From Oscillospiraceae bacterium (GTDB taxonomy: Bacteria > Bacillota > Clostridia > Oscillospirales > Oscillospiraceae), in the NCBI GenBank assembly GCA_017465025.1, contig JAFTXM010000009.1:1-48619 (forward strand): DNA of 48,619 nucleotides. The letters run 5' to 3'. Below, one piece after another: positions 1-11,711 of the stretch (positions within the stretch are counted from its first letter, which is position 1; the number at the start of each line of letters is the position of its first letter). The position numbers were made by a program, and so were the translations under genes. The notes under the pieces were generated by a model, which made no database searches, was not told the DNA's origin, and saw nothing but the letters and a program-made list of their open reading frames with translations.

Positions 1-450
1 AAAAAAGAATTTCCGCCCGCTCTTTGTTTCTTCTTCGCCGCTGGGGGAAAGCCTTTCAAGCAGCCATAAAAGCAGCGCTATCACCGGCACGAACCACAAT
101 ACCGCCAGCGTGCAGCAGACAATGCCCCCAAGGGAAAGGTGCATCCTTGAATAGCCCTCGAAGAAAAAGCGCTGGGCAAAGCTTGCAAGGGAGGCGTAAA
201 GGGCGCAGAGGATAATTGCGATAATAAAGGCTTTTTTCCTGTATTTTGCAAGTCTTTCCTCAGTTTTTCCCACAAAAGAGGAAAATACAAGCCCTGCCGC
301 CGCAGACAGCAGCGCCAGAAAAAGCTTTGTACCCGCTGTGGGCTTTACAAGGGGTATACAGTGGAACACGACAAAATACAGCGCCAGCTCCAGCGCCGTA
401 AATACTGCTGCATACCTTATTTTCTTCGCCTTTTCCATTTCAGCTGCCAT
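1..450 (-). CDS. Partial integral membrane protein, function unknown
   Basis: An open frame runs from an ATG at 450 down to base 1 without a stop, so the C-terminus lies outside the window; 150 codons are visible. The product begins MAAEMEKAKKIRYAA and shows four hydrophobic stretches (about residues 12-33, 42-58, 73-90 and 107-127) separated by short charged loops, as in a small polytopic membrane protein. A purine-rich GGAAAGG precedes the start at a rather long spacing; an in-frame ATG four codons later is an alternative. It is on the gyrA strand, 60 bases downstream, so it may be read through from gyrA. I recognise no family. Confidence 0.6.
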   Translation of the reverse strand, partial: MAAEMEKAKKIRYAAVFTALELALYFVVFHCIPLVKPTAGTKLFLALLSAAAGLVFSSFVGKTEERLAKYRKKAFIIAIILCALYASLASFAQRFFFEGYSRMHLSLGGIVCCTLAVLWFVPVIALLLWLLERLSPSGEEETKSGRKFFF

Positions 451-475
451 CCTGAATTTTTTCCTTTCCTGCTAT

Positions 476-501
476 CAATGCCCATGAGAACATGGGCATT
501 G
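476..501. other. Perfect 11-bp hairpin between gyrA and next gene
   Basis: The arms CAATGCCCATG and CATGGGCATTG enclose AGAA. Only the plus-strand side is followed by a T-rich run (ATTTTTCTT); on the gyrA strand the run is upstream of the hairpin. It therefore looks less like a classical gyrA terminator and more like an intercistronic stem that could stabilise or process the transcript. Confidence 0.5.
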
Positions 502-511
502 ATTTTTCTTG

Positions 512-3031
<2,520 letters not shown>

Positions 3032-3045
3032 AAAAACTCCTTTTT

Positions 3046-3092
3046 AGGCTCCCCTTGTCTGGGAAGCTGTCAGCCGCAGGCTGACTGAGGGA
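3046..3092. repeat. Intergenic hairpin repeat between gyrB and gyrA
   Basis: The 71-base gyrB-gyrA spacer is mostly a palindromic element beginning AGGCTCCCCTTG. It contains a perfect 7-bp stem GTCAGCC-GCA-GGCTGAC (3069-3085) and a weaker TCCC/GGGA stem before it. From memory, elements of this type (AGGCTCCCC...CTGACTGAGGG) are scattered between genes in Faecalibacterium-like genomes; only one copy is in this window, so the repeat call rests partly on that knowledge. It would be transcribed within the gyrBA message. Confidence 0.5.
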
Positions 3093-3102
3093 TTGTTATT
3101 TA

Positions 3103-5034
3103 TCAAATGTCCAGATTGACAACGTCTTTGGCGTTTTGCTCTATCCACTCGCGTCTGGGCTCAACTTCCTCTCCCATGAGCACGGTGAATATCTGGTCGG
3201 CCTCGATGGCGTCCTTCAATGTTATGCGGCGCAGGGTGCGCTTCTCCGGGTCCATAGTGGTGTCCCAGAGCTCGTGGGGGTCCATTTCGCCCAGGCCCTT
3301 GAAGCGGTTTATCTCTATCTTGGCGTTGGGATTGTCGGCGCGCATCTCGCCGCTTATCTGATCCCGCTCCTCGTCGGAGTAGGCCACCCGCTGCTGCTTG
3401 CCCCTTGTTATCTTGTAAAGAGGGGGAACTGCGGAGTACACATAGCCTCTTTCAATAAGCGGGCGCATATAGCGGAAGAAGAAGGTGAGAAGGAGAGTTC
3501 TTATGTGGCTGCCGTCCACGTCCGCATCGGCCATGATGACTATCTTATGATAGCGGAGCTTTTCAATGTTGAACTCATCCCCTATGCCAGCGCCCAGCGC
3601 CACTATCATGGGGTAGAGCTTGTCGTTGCCGTATATCTTGTCGGCTCTGGCCTTTTCCACGTTGAGCATCTTGCCCCACATGGCGAGAATTGCCTGAAAG
3701 CGGCTGTCCCTGCCCTGAATGGCAGAGCCGGCAGCGCTGTCGCCCTCGACGATGTAAAGCTCGCAGAGAGAGGGGTCACGCTCGTTGCAGTCCTGCAATT
3801 TGTCGGGCATCTGACCGGATTCAAGGCCGGACTTGCGTCTGACGGAGGCCTTGGCCTTTCTTGCGGCTTCCCTGGCCCTGTTTGCCATGAGCGCCTTTTC
3901 AAGGATGACCTTGGCGGTGGCGGGGTGCTCTTCAAAATAGCTTGTCAGCTGATCGGACACTATATTGTCCACCAGCGTTCTTATATAGGCGTTGCCCAGC
4001 TTCTGCTTGGTCTGGCCCTCAAACTGGGCTTCCGGCAGCTTTACGGAGATGATGGCGGTTATACCCTCGCGTACATCCTCGCCGGAGACCTTGTCGTCGC
4101 CCTTTATCACATTGGTCTTTGTGCCGTAGGCGTTTATAACACGGGTCAGGGCTGTTTTGAAGCCTGTCTCGTGCATGCCGCCTTCCGGGGTGTTTATATC
4201 GTTTGCAAAGGAGACAATATTTTCATTGTAGCCGTCATTGTACTGTAGTGCTATTTCTGCAATGGCGTCGCCCTTTGAGCCGCTTAAGTATATGACTTCC
4301 TCGTGGGCAGGGGTCTTGTGATTATTGAGGTAGCTTACAAACTCCCTGATACCGCCCTCGTAGCAGAGGTCACGCTCCTGAACTTCCTCGCCTCTCTCGT
4401 CACGGAGGACTATGTTCAGCCCTGCGTTGAGGAAGGCCTGCTCACGCATACGGACCTTGAGGATATCAAAATCGTAGGTAAGCTCGTCAAATATCTCCCC
4501 GTCGGGCTTGAAGCGGACGGTGGTGCCGGTTCTGTCAGTCTCGCCTACAGGGTGGATACCCTCCACAATGTCGCCCCGGCAAAAGCTCATCTGCCAGATC
4601 TTGCCTTCCTTGTGTACCTGAACCTCAAGCCACTCCGACAGGGCATTGACAACGGATGCGCCCACGCCGTGAAGGCCGCCAGAGACCTTGTAGCCCCCGC
4701 CGCCGAACTTGCCGCCTGCGTGCAGCACGGTGAAAACAACCTCAAGGGCGCTCTTTCCGGTCTGCTCCTGAATGTCCACAGGGATACCGCGGCCGTTGTC
4801 CTCAACGCGGATAACGTCACCCTCTTCAATGGTCACGCCTATCTTTGTGCAGTAGCCTGCCAGAGCCTCGTCAATGGCGTTGTCCACTATCTCATACACA
4901 AGATGGTGAAGACCTGACGAGGATGTGGAGCCGATGTACATACCCGGGCGTTTTCTTACGGCTTCAAGACCTTCCAGAACCTGTATCTGCGAAGCGTCAT
5001 ACTCTGTATTAACCTTTTCGATCATATCCGACAT
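3103..5034 (-). CDS. gyrB: DNA gyrase subunit B
   Basis: The ATPase subunit of gyrase, 643 residues from the chosen ATG. I chose the start giving [16 protein letters not shown] because GGAGG sits at the right distance before it; a longer in-frame start 17 codons upstream would run towards remB. Visible signatures are the GHKL ATP site ([31 protein letters not shown]), the TOPRIM motifs EGDSAAGSA and DADVDGSHI, and the conserved C-terminal end [11 protein letters not shown]. It lies between remB and gyrA, the usual Firmicutes order near the origin. Confidence 0.98.
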   Translation of the reverse strand: MSDMIEKVNTEYDASQIQVLEGLEAVRKRPGMYIGSTSSSGLHHLVYEIVDNAIDEALAGYCTKIGVTIEEGDVIRVEDNGRGIPVDIQEQTGKSALEVVFTVLHAGGKFGGGGYKVSGGLHGVGASVVNALSEWLEVQVHKEGKIWQMSFCRGDIVEGIHPVGETDRTGTTVRFKPDGEIFDELTYDFDILKVRMREQAFLNAGLNIVLRDERGEEVQERDLCYEGGIREFVSYLNNHKTPAHEEVIYLSGSKGDAIAEIALQYNDGYNENIVSFANDINTPEGGMHETGFKTALTRVINAYGTKTNVIKGDDKVSGEDVREGITAIISVKLPEAQFEGQTKQKLGNAYIRTLVDNIVSDQLTSYFEEHPATAKVILEKALMANRAREAARKAKASVRRKSGLESGQMPDKLQDCNERDPSLCELYIVEGDSAAGSAIQGRDSRFQAILAMWGKMLNVEKARADKIYGNDKLYPMIVALGAGIGDEFNIEKLRYHKIVIMADADVDGSHIRTLLLTFFFRYMRPLIERGYVYSAVPPLYKITRGKQQRVAYSDEERDQISGEMRADNPNAKIEINRFKGLGEMDPHELWDTTMDPEKRTLRRITLKDAIEADQIFTVLMGEEVEPRREWIEQNAKDVVNLDI

Positions 5035-5053
5035 TGGATATCCTCCGATACTC

Positions 5054-5320
5054 TTAATTTTGCATGAGGACATTGTCCTCTGCACGGCGCAGAAGTGTAG
5101 CCGTGGCCATCTGGCTCAGGTACACCCGCCTTTCCCCTTTTGAACAGGTCAGCACAAAGGACTTGGGGATATCCTCTGCGGCGTTTATCACCTGCCCCGC
5201 CTTTTCTGCGGCGCTTAGAAATTTTCTTGTTAGATGTGACTGGCTTGTGATGTCCAGGTCAAATATGGCAATTATATCCCTCTGGGCTACCACTGTGCCC
5301 TTTCCAAGATGCAGATACAT
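5054..5320 (-). CDS. remB: RemB-like DUF370 regulatory protein
   Basis: An 88-residue protein beginning [21 protein letters not shown], the pattern of DUF370 proteins encoded between recF and gyrB (B. subtilis YaaB/RemB). RemA/RemB proteins activate extracellular matrix and related genes in B. subtilis; the role of RemB-type proteins in Clostridia is less clear. Its ATG shares one base with the recF stop codon, implying translational coupling. Position and sequence agree, so identity is secure while function is inferred. Confidence 0.88.
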   Translation of the reverse strand: MYLHLGKGTVVAQRDIIAIFDLDITSQSHLTRKFLSAAEKAGQVINAAEDIPKSFVLTCSKGERRVYLSQMATATLLRRAEDNVLMQN

Positions 5321-6420
5321 CAGCGTATCTTACCTTTCTCCACGAAAAGTACCTTGCCGCCGGTGCGGCTGGATATGCCCTCGTCCTCACAGCAGGTGAT
5401 GAGGGTCTGCCCGCCGCCGATACGGTTCAGCACAAACTCCTGTCTTTTCATGTCCAGCTCCGACAGCACATCGTCCAGCAGCAGTATGGGGTACTCCCCC
5501 ATTTCGCTGAGAAATATCTCCCGCTCCGCAAGCTTTATGGAGAGGGCAGCCGTTCTGGTCTGGCCCTGGGAGGCATAGCTTCTGGCGAGGTTTCCGTTTA
5601 TGTTTATCAAAAGGTCATCCTTATGTGCGCCGGAAAGACACTGGCCCGCTTCAAGCTCTGCCCTTTTGTGGCTTTCCTGATGCTCGCAAAGCTCGTAGTA
5701 GATGTCCTTCGCCGGGGCAAGAGGGTCTGTGACTGTGCTGACTGTCTGGTACTTTATTTCAAGCTTTTCGTTATTTCCGGAAAAATCCCTGTGTATGGGC
5801 TCCGCTGCCTCATTGAGCCGGGCGGCAAAGGAGGCCCGGTAGCGGATAAGCTGGGCGCTGGCCCTGCACATACCGTCGGAAAAATCGTCAAGGGTATCAA
5901 GCAATGAGGGCTTTTCCCGCCAGTCCTTCAATATGCGGCTTTTATGCTCATAAAGCCGGTTGAACTGGCTTAGAATTTCGGCGTACTTTGGTCTTATCTG
6001 GGATATGGCGTTGTCCATAAGCTTCCTTCTTATGGCAGCGCCCTCTTTTATAAGATTCAGGTCCTCCGGGGAGAATAAGACCGTATTGATGGTTCCCGCC
6101 AGCTCCGAGGCCGTTTTCTTTACGCCGTTTACGCTTATCTTCTTCGACTGACCGGGGATAAGGCTTATCTTCACGGTCTGCTCCCTGCCGTGGCTTTCTA
6201 TCTGAGCCAGTATCTCCGCCGAGGAGTAGCCAAAGCCCACAAGCTCCCTGTCAAAACGGGTGCGGAAGCTCTTTCCCAGAGACAGCATATACACCGCCTC
6301 AAGAAGATTGGTCTTGCCCTGTGCGTTCTGACCGGATATCACATTGGTGCCCGGTGCAAAGTCCGCTGTTTCCCATTCATAGTTTCGAAAACCGTTGAGG
6401 GCGATTTTTACCACTCTCAT
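5320..6420 (-). CDS. recF: DNA replication and repair protein RecF
   Basis: A 366-residue SMC-like ATPase that helps load RecA at single-strand gaps and restart stalled forks with RecO and RecR. Walker A is GQNAQGKT (residues 30-37), the signature region is [18 protein letters not shown] and Walker B is [12 protein letters not shown] near the C-terminus. The length is normal for the family. The start overlaps the end of the S4-domain gene by four bases and the stop overlaps remB by one, so dnaN, S4, recF, remB and gyrBA probably form one operon. Confidence 0.97.
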   Translation of the reverse strand: MRVVKIALNGFRNYEWETADFAPGTNVISGQNAQGKTNLLEAVYMLSLGKSFRTRFDRELVGFGYSSAEILAQIESHGREQTVKISLIPGQSKKISVNGVKKTASELAGTINTVLFSPEDLNLIKEGAAIRRKLMDNAISQIRPKYAEILSQFNRLYEHKSRILKDWREKPSLLDTLDDFSDGMCRASAQLIRYRASFAARLNEAAEPIHRDFSGNNEKLEIKYQTVSTVTDPLAPAKDIYYELCEHQESHKRAELEAGQCLSGAHKDDLLININGNLARSYASQGQTRTAALSIKLAEREIFLSEMGEYPILLLDDVLSELDMKRQEFVLNRIGGGQTLITCCEDEGISSRTGGKVLFVEKGKIR

Positions 6421-6629
6421 GCTTTTTCCACTTCCAGAAGATTATCTGCAAAGCTTATTTTGTCGCCGGGGTAGAGCTTCTTTCCGCGCATGGTGCAAAC
6501 CTCGCCGTTTACAGTCACCATGCCTTCCTGAATTACGTACTTGGCCTCGCCGCCGGTACCCACAAGGGCTGCCAGCTTCAAAAAAGAGTCCAGCTTGATA
6601 AAATCTGTTGTTATACTTATTTTTTCCAT
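6417..6629 (-). CDS. rlbA: S4-domain RNA-binding protein (YaaA/RlbA type)
   Basis: A small single-domain S4 protein of about 70 residues with the usual core [21 protein letters not shown] followed by VTVNGEV and RGKKLYPGD. It matches the YaaA protein encoded between dnaN and recF in Firmicutes, thought to act in ribosome biogenesis or RNA binding. I chose ATG at 6629 by alignment with the family; a TTG three codons upstream (6638) is an alternative and neither has a strong ribosome site. It starts 12 bases after the dnaN stop and overlaps recF by four bases. Confidence 0.88.
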   Translation of the reverse strand: MEKISITTDFIKLDSFLKLAALVGTGGEAKYVIQEGMVTVNGEVCTMRGKKLYPGDKISFADNLLEVEKA

Positions 6630-6641
6630 ATTTTTCAATAA

Positions 6642-7757
6642 TCAGTCACCGGCGCGAAGACGCACGGGCAATATCATGTAGGTAAAGTTGTCGCTGCCAT
6701 CGGAGGCCGTAATTATGCAGGGGGAGGAGGGGCTGTTGAGACAGAGGTTCACCTTCTCCTTGCCGGAGGCCGCTTTCAGGGCATCGGTAAGATACCTGTC
6801 GTTAAAGCCTATCTCCATTCCGTCGCCACGGCCCTCGCAGACGCATACGTCCTCGGCCCGGCCAATGGGGGTGATGCACATAAAGTAAATGTTGCCGTCG
6901 TTTATGGTCATACGGACAGGATTGGAGTTTTTCTCGCTTACTATGAGAGCCACGCGGTCAATGCAGCTTATAAGCTCCGTCCTCTCCACGGTGAGATTAT
7001 ATTTGAAGCTCTGGGGGATTGACTTTCTGTAGTTTAAAAATTCGCCCTCAAGCCTGCGGGAGACGACCACAGTCTCGCCTATGGTGAAGGAAATGTGCCT
7101 TGCGCCCACGGCGATGCTCACAAGCTCGTCAGTGTCGCCGCAAATTCTCTCCACATCCGTCAGGGAAGAGCCGGGCACCACGAAGGAGCAGTTTTCCATC
7201 CTGCCGGACTCGATCTTCTCACAGCGCTTTGCAAGGCGGTAGCCGTCCACGGAAACCAGAGTCAGCATATCCTCGCTGATCTCAAAGAGAGTGCCGGTGT
7301 AGATGGGTCTTACCTCATTGTCGGACACGGCAAAGATAGTCTGATTTATCATGGACTTTAAAATCTTCTGGGGCAGGCTTATGTTGTTTAGGCTGTCCAC
7401 AGCGGATATCTCAGGAAAGTCCTCGGCGGAAATGCCGATGAAATTGAACTCGCTCTTTCCGCATCTGAGATTTACGCTGTTTGAAGCATCACAGGTGAAA
7501 GTTACGATACCCTCCGGCATACGGCGGATCATCTCCCCGAAAAGCCTTGCATTCACAACTATCTCCCCTGCCTGATCCACATCGGCTTCCATATGGGTGT
7601 AGATACCCTTTTTAAGGTCGTAGCCGGTGATGCAGAGATTATTTCCCGCGCTTATGAGAATACCCTCAAGGGCGGGGTTGGGGCTTTTGGAAGCTGCGGC
7701 TCTGGAAGCTATGGCCACCGCAGACTGAAGAACATGCTTTTCACATGTGAATTTCAT
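6642..7757 (-). CDS. dnaN: DNA polymerase III beta subunit (sliding clamp)
   Basis: The 371-residue processivity clamp, matching the family length for three repeated clamp domains that dimerise into a ring. The N-terminus MKFTCEKHVLQSAVAIASRAA and the ending YMILPVRL are characteristic. The start has an excellent AAGGAGG site. It follows dnaA after 225 bases containing the origin-like elements, the classic dnaA-dnaN arrangement. Confidence 0.97.
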   Translation of the reverse strand: MKFTCEKHVLQSAVAIASRAAASKSPNPALEGILISAGNNLCITGYDLKKGIYTHMEADVDQAGEIVVNARLFGEMIRRMPEGIVTFTCDASNSVNLRCGKSEFNFIGISAEDFPEISAVDSLNNISLPQKILKSMINQTIFAVSDNEVRPIYTGTLFEISEDMLTLVSVDGYRLAKRCEKIESGRMENCSFVVPGSSLTDVERICGDTDELVSIAVGARHISFTIGETVVVSRRLEGEFLNYRKSIPQSFKYNLTVERTELISCIDRVALIVSEKNSNPVRMTINDGNIYFMCITPIGRAEDVCVCEGRGDGMEIGFNDRYLTDALKAASGKEKVNLCLNSPSSPCIITASDGSDNFTYMILPVRLRAGD

Positions 7758-7982
7758 TTTTCTTTTCCTCCTTTTTTTTCTATGAGTAAATAAAGGATAA
7801 TATATTTTAGTAATATTAGTATTAGGGAAAATTTTTGTTGAAAACCCCTCTGAGCCATTGATACCAGGGGCTTTCAGATGTTTATAAAATTGTTTCTTAT
7901 TTTGAGGTTTTCAACAGCGGCTTATGGAAAATATACTTTCAACAAGCTGCTTTATACTTTTCAACAGCCTTATGTTCAAAAT
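7758..7982. other. Candidate chromosomal origin (oriC) between dnaA and dnaN
   Basis: This 225-base AT-rich spacer holds four 9-mers of the form TTTTCAACA or one base off: 7836-7844 (minus orientation), 7908-7916, 7936-7944 (CTTTCAACA) and 7958-7966 (plus orientation). A trinucleotide track rich in TAG lies at 7808-7825 beside an AT-rich stretch (7790-7836). The clustering, the place between dnaA and dnaN and the similarity to DnaA boxes (consensus TTATCCACA, with TTTTC-type variants common in Firmicutes) make it the best origin candidate. The dnaN promoter probably also lies here but no consensus pair stands out. Confidence 0.75.
7808..7844. promoter_or_regulatory. DnaA-trio-like track plus adjacent DnaA-box candidate
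   Basis: On the plus strand the triplets TAG TAA TAT TAG TAT TAG run uninterrupted from 7808 to 7825, are followed by GG and an A/T spacer, and then by TGTTGAAAA (7836-7844), the complement of TTTTCAACA. Four of six triplets fit the DnaA-trio consensus 5'-[T/A]A[G/A]-3'. In B. subtilis such trios beside a DnaA box form the basal unwinding element where DnaA opens the duplex. Polarity agrees; the spacing to the box here is somewhat larger. Confidence 0.55.
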
Positions 7983-9290
7983 TCAAAGGGAATTTATATT
8001 TGAGGTTATATCCCTTACGGTGGAGGATATCTTGGAGTCGGTCTTCAGAAGCTCCTCTACCTTTCTTATGGAGGTGAGCACCGTACTGTGGTTTCTGCCC
8101 TGATACTGGGCGCCTATCTCCTGAAGAGACATATTTGTGAGAGTCCTTATAAGGTACATGGAGACCTGACGGGCTATGGCCATATTTTTTGAGCGGTTCT
8201 GACCACGAAGATCCTCCTCGTTCAATGAGTAGTATCTGGCGGTCTCCTTTATGATGCAGTCGGGTGTGGGGATCACAACGCCGGTGCGTATAACGTCCTT
8301 TATGGCTCTTTTCACAGAGTCGATGGTGATTATATCGTCCAGTATCTCCCTGTAGGCTGTAAGCCTTTTTACAACGCCCTCTATCTGGCGGATATTGGCG
8401 GTGATATTTTCGGCTATATAGGCCACAGCGTCGTCGGAGAGCAAAAGGCCCAGCTGGGAGGCCTTGTTTCTGGTGATAGCCATTCTGGTCTCAAGGTCGG
8501 GGGGCTGGATATCCGCCATAAGGCCGCCTTCAAATCGGGTGCGGAGTCTGTCGTCCAGCAGATTCATTTCAAGGGGCGGTCGGTCGGAAGTTATCACTAT
8601 CTGATGGCCCGCCTCGTAGATATTGTTGAAGGTATGGAAAAACTCGTTTTGAGTCTGCTGCTTGCCGGCGATAAACTGGATATCGTCCACAAGGAAAAGG
8701 TCAACATTTCTGTACCTTGTGCGAAATTCATCGGCAGTACCCTCTTTTATGGCCTTGACCATCTGGTTTGTAAAGTCATCGCCCTTTACGTAGGCTATCT
8801 TCTTTGTGGGGCTCTTGTCGTGGATGGCCTGACCGATGGAGAGGAGAAGGTGGGTCTTTCCGAGGCCGGAGTTGCCGTAGATGAAAAGGGGGTTATAGGT
8901 CAGCCCCGGCTTTTCCGAGACGGCGATGGCGGCGGCATGGGCAAACTTGTTTGAGTTGCCCACGATAAAGCGGTCAAAGGTGTAGCCCGCCATTTCAGGG
9001 AGGCTGCTGCTCTCCCTCTTGCCCTTTTCGTATTCGTTCAGCTCATCCCCGGCAAGCACTGTCAGATCAAACTCGCAGGAGAAAAGCTCGGAGAGAATGT
9101 TTTCTATGGTCTCACCGAAGCGGTTTATTATAATATCCCGCTTGAAGGCGTTCGTTGTGTGGATAACCAGACGGCAGTCCTCGATTTCCACCACCTGACA
9201 GTCTGAAAACCAGGTCTCAATGGCGGTGGGCGTGATCTTTTCGGACAAAACCCGTATAACCTCATCCCATATATCTTTTACTGAATTCAT
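7983..9290 (-). CDS. dnaA: Chromosomal replication initiator DnaA
   Basis: A 435-residue AAA+ initiator that binds DnaA boxes and melts the origin. Domain I is N-terminal, followed by a variable linker rich in E/K/S, the AAA+ core with Walker A GNSGLGKTH (from about residue 139) and Walker B LFLVDDIQF, and the C-terminal helix-turn-helix. I chose the ATG giving MNSVKDIWDEV (AGGGG eight bases upstream) over a GTG three codons earlier. The DNA-recognition signature reads GRNHSTV rather than the usual GRDHTTV. A consensus promoter lies at 9366-9394. Confidence 0.97.
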   Translation of the reverse strand: MNSVKDIWDEVIRVLSEKITPTAIETWFSDCQVVEIEDCRLVIHTTNAFKRDIIINRFGETIENILSELFSCEFDLTVLAGDELNEYEKGKRESSSLPEMAGYTFDRFIVGNSNKFAHAAAIAVSEKPGLTYNPLFIYGNSGLGKTHLLLSIGQAIHDKSPTKKIAYVKGDDFTNQMVKAIKEGTADEFRTRYRNVDLFLVDDIQFIAGKQQTQNEFFHTFNNIYEAGHQIVITSDRPPLEMNLLDDRLRTRFEGGLMADIQPPDLETRMAITRNKASQLGLLLSDDAVAYIAENITANIRQIEGVVKRLTAYREILDDIITIDSVKRAIKDVIRTGVVIPTPDCIIKETARYYSLNEEDLRGQNRSKNMAIARQVSMYLIRTLTNMSLQEIGAQYQGRNHSTVLTSIRKVEELLKTDSKISSTVRDITSNINSL

Positions 9291-9365
9291 GCTTTGCACC
9301 CCTGCTGAAACGTCTTTTTAGGTATTTATAAAATGGCAGAGAAAAACCCATATTACAATCAGCTT

Positions 9366-9394
9366 ATTATATCAGAGAAAAAGGTTTTTTTCAA
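9366..9394 (-). promoter_or_regulatory. dnaA promoter, sigma-A type
   Basis: Reading the minus strand, TTGAAA (9389-9394) and TATAAT (9366-9371) are separated by exactly 17 bases, about 75 bases upstream of the dnaA ATG. The rest of the 9300-9473 spacer is AT-rich and shows no TTATCCACA box or gene. Confidence 0.8.
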
Positions 9395-9473
9395 TAGCTG
9401 CGAGCAAGATATAAATATAAATAATGTAGAAATTTCAGACCTCACATGACAGCCTGTTGGTATCTGTGAACAT

Positions 9474-9506
9474 AAAAAAATCTCCACGGATTTTCCGTGG
9501 AGATTT
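9474..9506 (-). terminator. serS intrinsic terminator
   Basis: The stem TCTCCACGGA/TCCGTGGAGA (9481-9503) with a TTT loop, extended by A-T pairs, is followed on the minus strand by a run of seven T. It lies 13 bases beyond the serS stop and separates serS from dnaA. Confidence 0.9.
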
Positions 9507-9518
9507 GAAAACAGACTA

Positions 9519-10823
9519 TCAGTTTTTGGGGACAAGAACTTCCTTGCCGCCCATGTAGGGACGAAGAACCTCAGGGATGGTGATGCTGCCGTCGGCCTGC
9601 AGGTGGTTTTCAAGGAAGGCGATAAGCATACGGGGAGGAGCCACAACGGTATTGTTGAGAGTGTGGGGCAGATACATCTTGCCGTCCTCGCCCTTGACGC
9701 GCATCTTCAGGCGGCGGGACTGGGCATCGCCCAGATTGGAGCAGGAGCAGACCTCAAAATACTTCTGCTGGCGGGGAGACCAGGCTTCAATGTCGCAGGA
9801 CTTGACCTTAAGATCCGCAAGGTCGCCGGAGCAGCACTCCAGCTGACGTACGGGGATCTCCATGGAGCGGAAAAGCTCAACGCTGTAACGCCACATCTTC
9901 TCGTACCAGGCCATGGAGTCCTCAGGCTTGCAGACCACTATCATTTCCTGCTTTTCAAACTGGTGGATGCGGTATACGCCGCGCTCCTCAATGCCGTGGG
10001 CGCCCTTCTCCTTGCGGAAGCAGGGGGAGTAGCTGGTGAGAGTCTGGGGCAGAGTTTCCTCAGGAATGATACGGTCAATGAACTTGCCTATCATGGAGTG
10101 CTCGGAGGTGCCGATAAGGTAGAGGTCCTCGCCCTCAATCTTGTACATCATGGACTCCATGTCGGTCTGGCTCATAACGCCGGTGACCACGTTGCCATGG
10201 ATCATGAAGGGGGGAATGCAGTAGGTGAAGCCCTTATCTATCATAAAGTCTCTTGCGTAGGCCAGAACGGCGGAGTGGAGGCGGGCAATGTCGCCCATGA
10301 GATAGTAAAAGCCGTTGCCGGAGACTTTTCCTGCGCTGTCCATATCCACGCCGTCTAACTTTTCCATTATCTCGGTGTGGTAGGGGATGGGGTAGTCGGG
10401 GGTCACAGGCTCGCCGAAGCGCTCCACCTCAACGTTGGCGCTGTCATCGGGGCCGATGGGAACAGAGGGGTCAATGATGTTGGGGATGGTGAGCATGATG
10501 GTGTTTATACGCTCGGCATACTCCTCCTCAAGCTTTTCAAGCTCCACAAGGCGCTCTGCATTGGCCTTTACCTGAGCCTTTATTGCCTCGGCCTCTTCCA
10601 GCTTGGAGGGGTCTTTCTTGGCCTGACCCATGAGCATGCCTATCTGCTTGGAAAGGGAGTTTCTGCTGGCGCGCAGCTCGCTTGCCTCGGTTATGGCGGC
10701 TCTGTTCTTCTCGTCCAGCTCTATGACCTCATCGACCAGAGGCAGCTTTGCATCCTGAAATTTCTTTCTGATGTTTTCCTTTACGATTTCGGGGTTTTCT
10801 CTTACAAATCTGATGTCCAACAT
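9519..10823 (-). CDS. serS: Seryl-tRNA synthetase
   Basis: A 434-residue class II synthetase charging tRNA-Ser (and tRNA-Sec if present). The N-terminal coiled-coil arm (about residues 30-100) is rich in K/E/L, followed by the catalytic domain with the motif 2 region RGVYRIHQFEKQEM and a motif 3 region near LNNTVVAPPRMLIAFLENH. The start has GGAG at good spacing and the downstream terminator is clear. Only 18 bases separate it from parB, so it probably shares the parAB transcript and no T-box leader fits upstream. Confidence 0.97.
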   Translation of the reverse strand: MLDIRFVRENPEIVKENIRKKFQDAKLPLVDEVIELDEKNRAAITEASELRASRNSLSKQIGMLMGQAKKDPSKLEEAEAIKAQVKANAERLVELEKLEEEYAERINTIMLTIPNIIDPSVPIGPDDSANVEVERFGEPVTPDYPIPYHTEIMEKLDGVDMDSAGKVSGNGFYYLMGDIARLHSAVLAYARDFMIDKGFTYCIPPFMIHGNVVTGVMSQTDMESMMYKIEGEDLYLIGTSEHSMIGKFIDRIIPEETLPQTLTSYSPCFRKEKGAHGIEERGVYRIHQFEKQEMIVVCKPEDSMAWYEKMWRYSVELFRSMEIPVRQLECCSGDLADLKVKSCDIEAWSPRQQKYFEVCSCSNLGDAQSRRLKMRVKGEDGKMYLPHTLNNTVVAPPRMLIAFLENHLQADGSITIPEVLRPYMGGKEVLVPKN

Positions 10824-10841
10824 AGTTTTATATCTCCTGCA

Positions 10842-11711
10842 TTACTTTATATTTCTCAGCGTTTCGATAAGGGCTTCCCTGTCGTCGCTGCCGTAAAATT
10901 CTATTTCTATCCTGCCGGTCTTTCTGCCCTCGATAAGCTTGACCTTTCTGCCCAGTATGGCGGAGAGCTGGTTGGAGACTTCCTGGGCATAGTCCACCTT
11001 TATACCCTTGGAGGGCTTTTCCTCCTCGTCCCCGGTCTCCCGGCTGAGCTTTGCAGCCATGGCCTCGGTCTTTCTGACGGAGAGGGATTTTTCTATTACT
11101 TCCTTTGCGGCGGAAAGCTGTTTTTTCTCATTTTCAATGGGGATGAGTGCTCTGGCATGGCCTGCGGAAAGCTGACCCTTTTCCACCAGCTCCAAAACAT
11201 CTTTACTCAGTGTGAGAAGTCTCAGGGAGTTTGTTATTGCCGGGCGGGAGCGGCCTACGCTCTTTGCGGCCTGATCCTGGGTAAGTCCGTAGACCTCAAT
11301 GAGGGTCTTGTAGCCCTTGGCTTCTTCAATGGGGTTCAAATCTTCCCTCTGAAGGTTTTCCACCAGCGCCAGCTGAGCCGTGGTGATATCGTCGGCCTCA
11401 ATTACCCGAACCGGTACTTCGCTCAGCCCTGCCATGCGGCTTGCTCTCCAACGGCGCTCACCGGCGATTATCTGGTAATATCCGCTGTCCAGCTTTCTCA
11501 CCACTATGGGCTGGATAAGCCCGAACTGTTCGATGGACTCGGCCAGCTCCTGCAAGGCCTGCTCATCGAAATATTCTCTGGGCTGTTCCCTTCTGGGCTC
11601 CACCTTTGTTATGGGCAGGGTCAGAAGCTCTGAGCTGCTTTCGGAAAAATCGTCCTCCCCGAAAAGCACGCCCAGACCTGTACCCAGTCCCTTCTTTTCT
11701 TTTGCCGCCAT
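10842..11711 (-). CDS. parB: Chromosome-partitioning protein ParB (Spo0J)
   Basis: A 289-residue ParB-family CTPase clamp that loads at parS, spreads and recruits SMC. The N-terminal nuclease-like domain contains PREYFD, QPIVVRKL and the CTP-binding GERRWRA box; the central helix-turn-helix includes LTQDQAAKSVGRSRPAITNSLRLL. The C-terminal dimerisation part follows a charged linker. The ATG overlaps the parA stop by one base. Two parS-like sites lie just upstream of parA. Confidence 0.95.
   Translation of the reverse strand: MAAKEKKGLGTGLGVLFGEDDFSESSSELLTLPITKVEPRREQPREYFDEQALQELAESIEQFGLIQPIVVRKLDSGYYQIIAGERRWRASRMAGLSEVPVRVIEADDITTAQLALVENLQREDLNPIEEAKGYKTLIEVYGLTQDQAAKSVGRSRPAITNSLRLLTLSKDVLELVEKGQLSAGHARALIPIENEKKQLSAAKEVIEKSLSVRKTEAMAAKLSRETGDEEEKPSKGIKVDYAQEVSNQLSAILGRKVKLIEGRKTGRIEIEFYGSDDREALIETLRNIK

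Noticed and set aside
476..501. gyrA intrinsic terminator
   Set aside because: The stem is perfect, but the T-run is on the wrong side for the gyrA strand; listed only as a hairpin.
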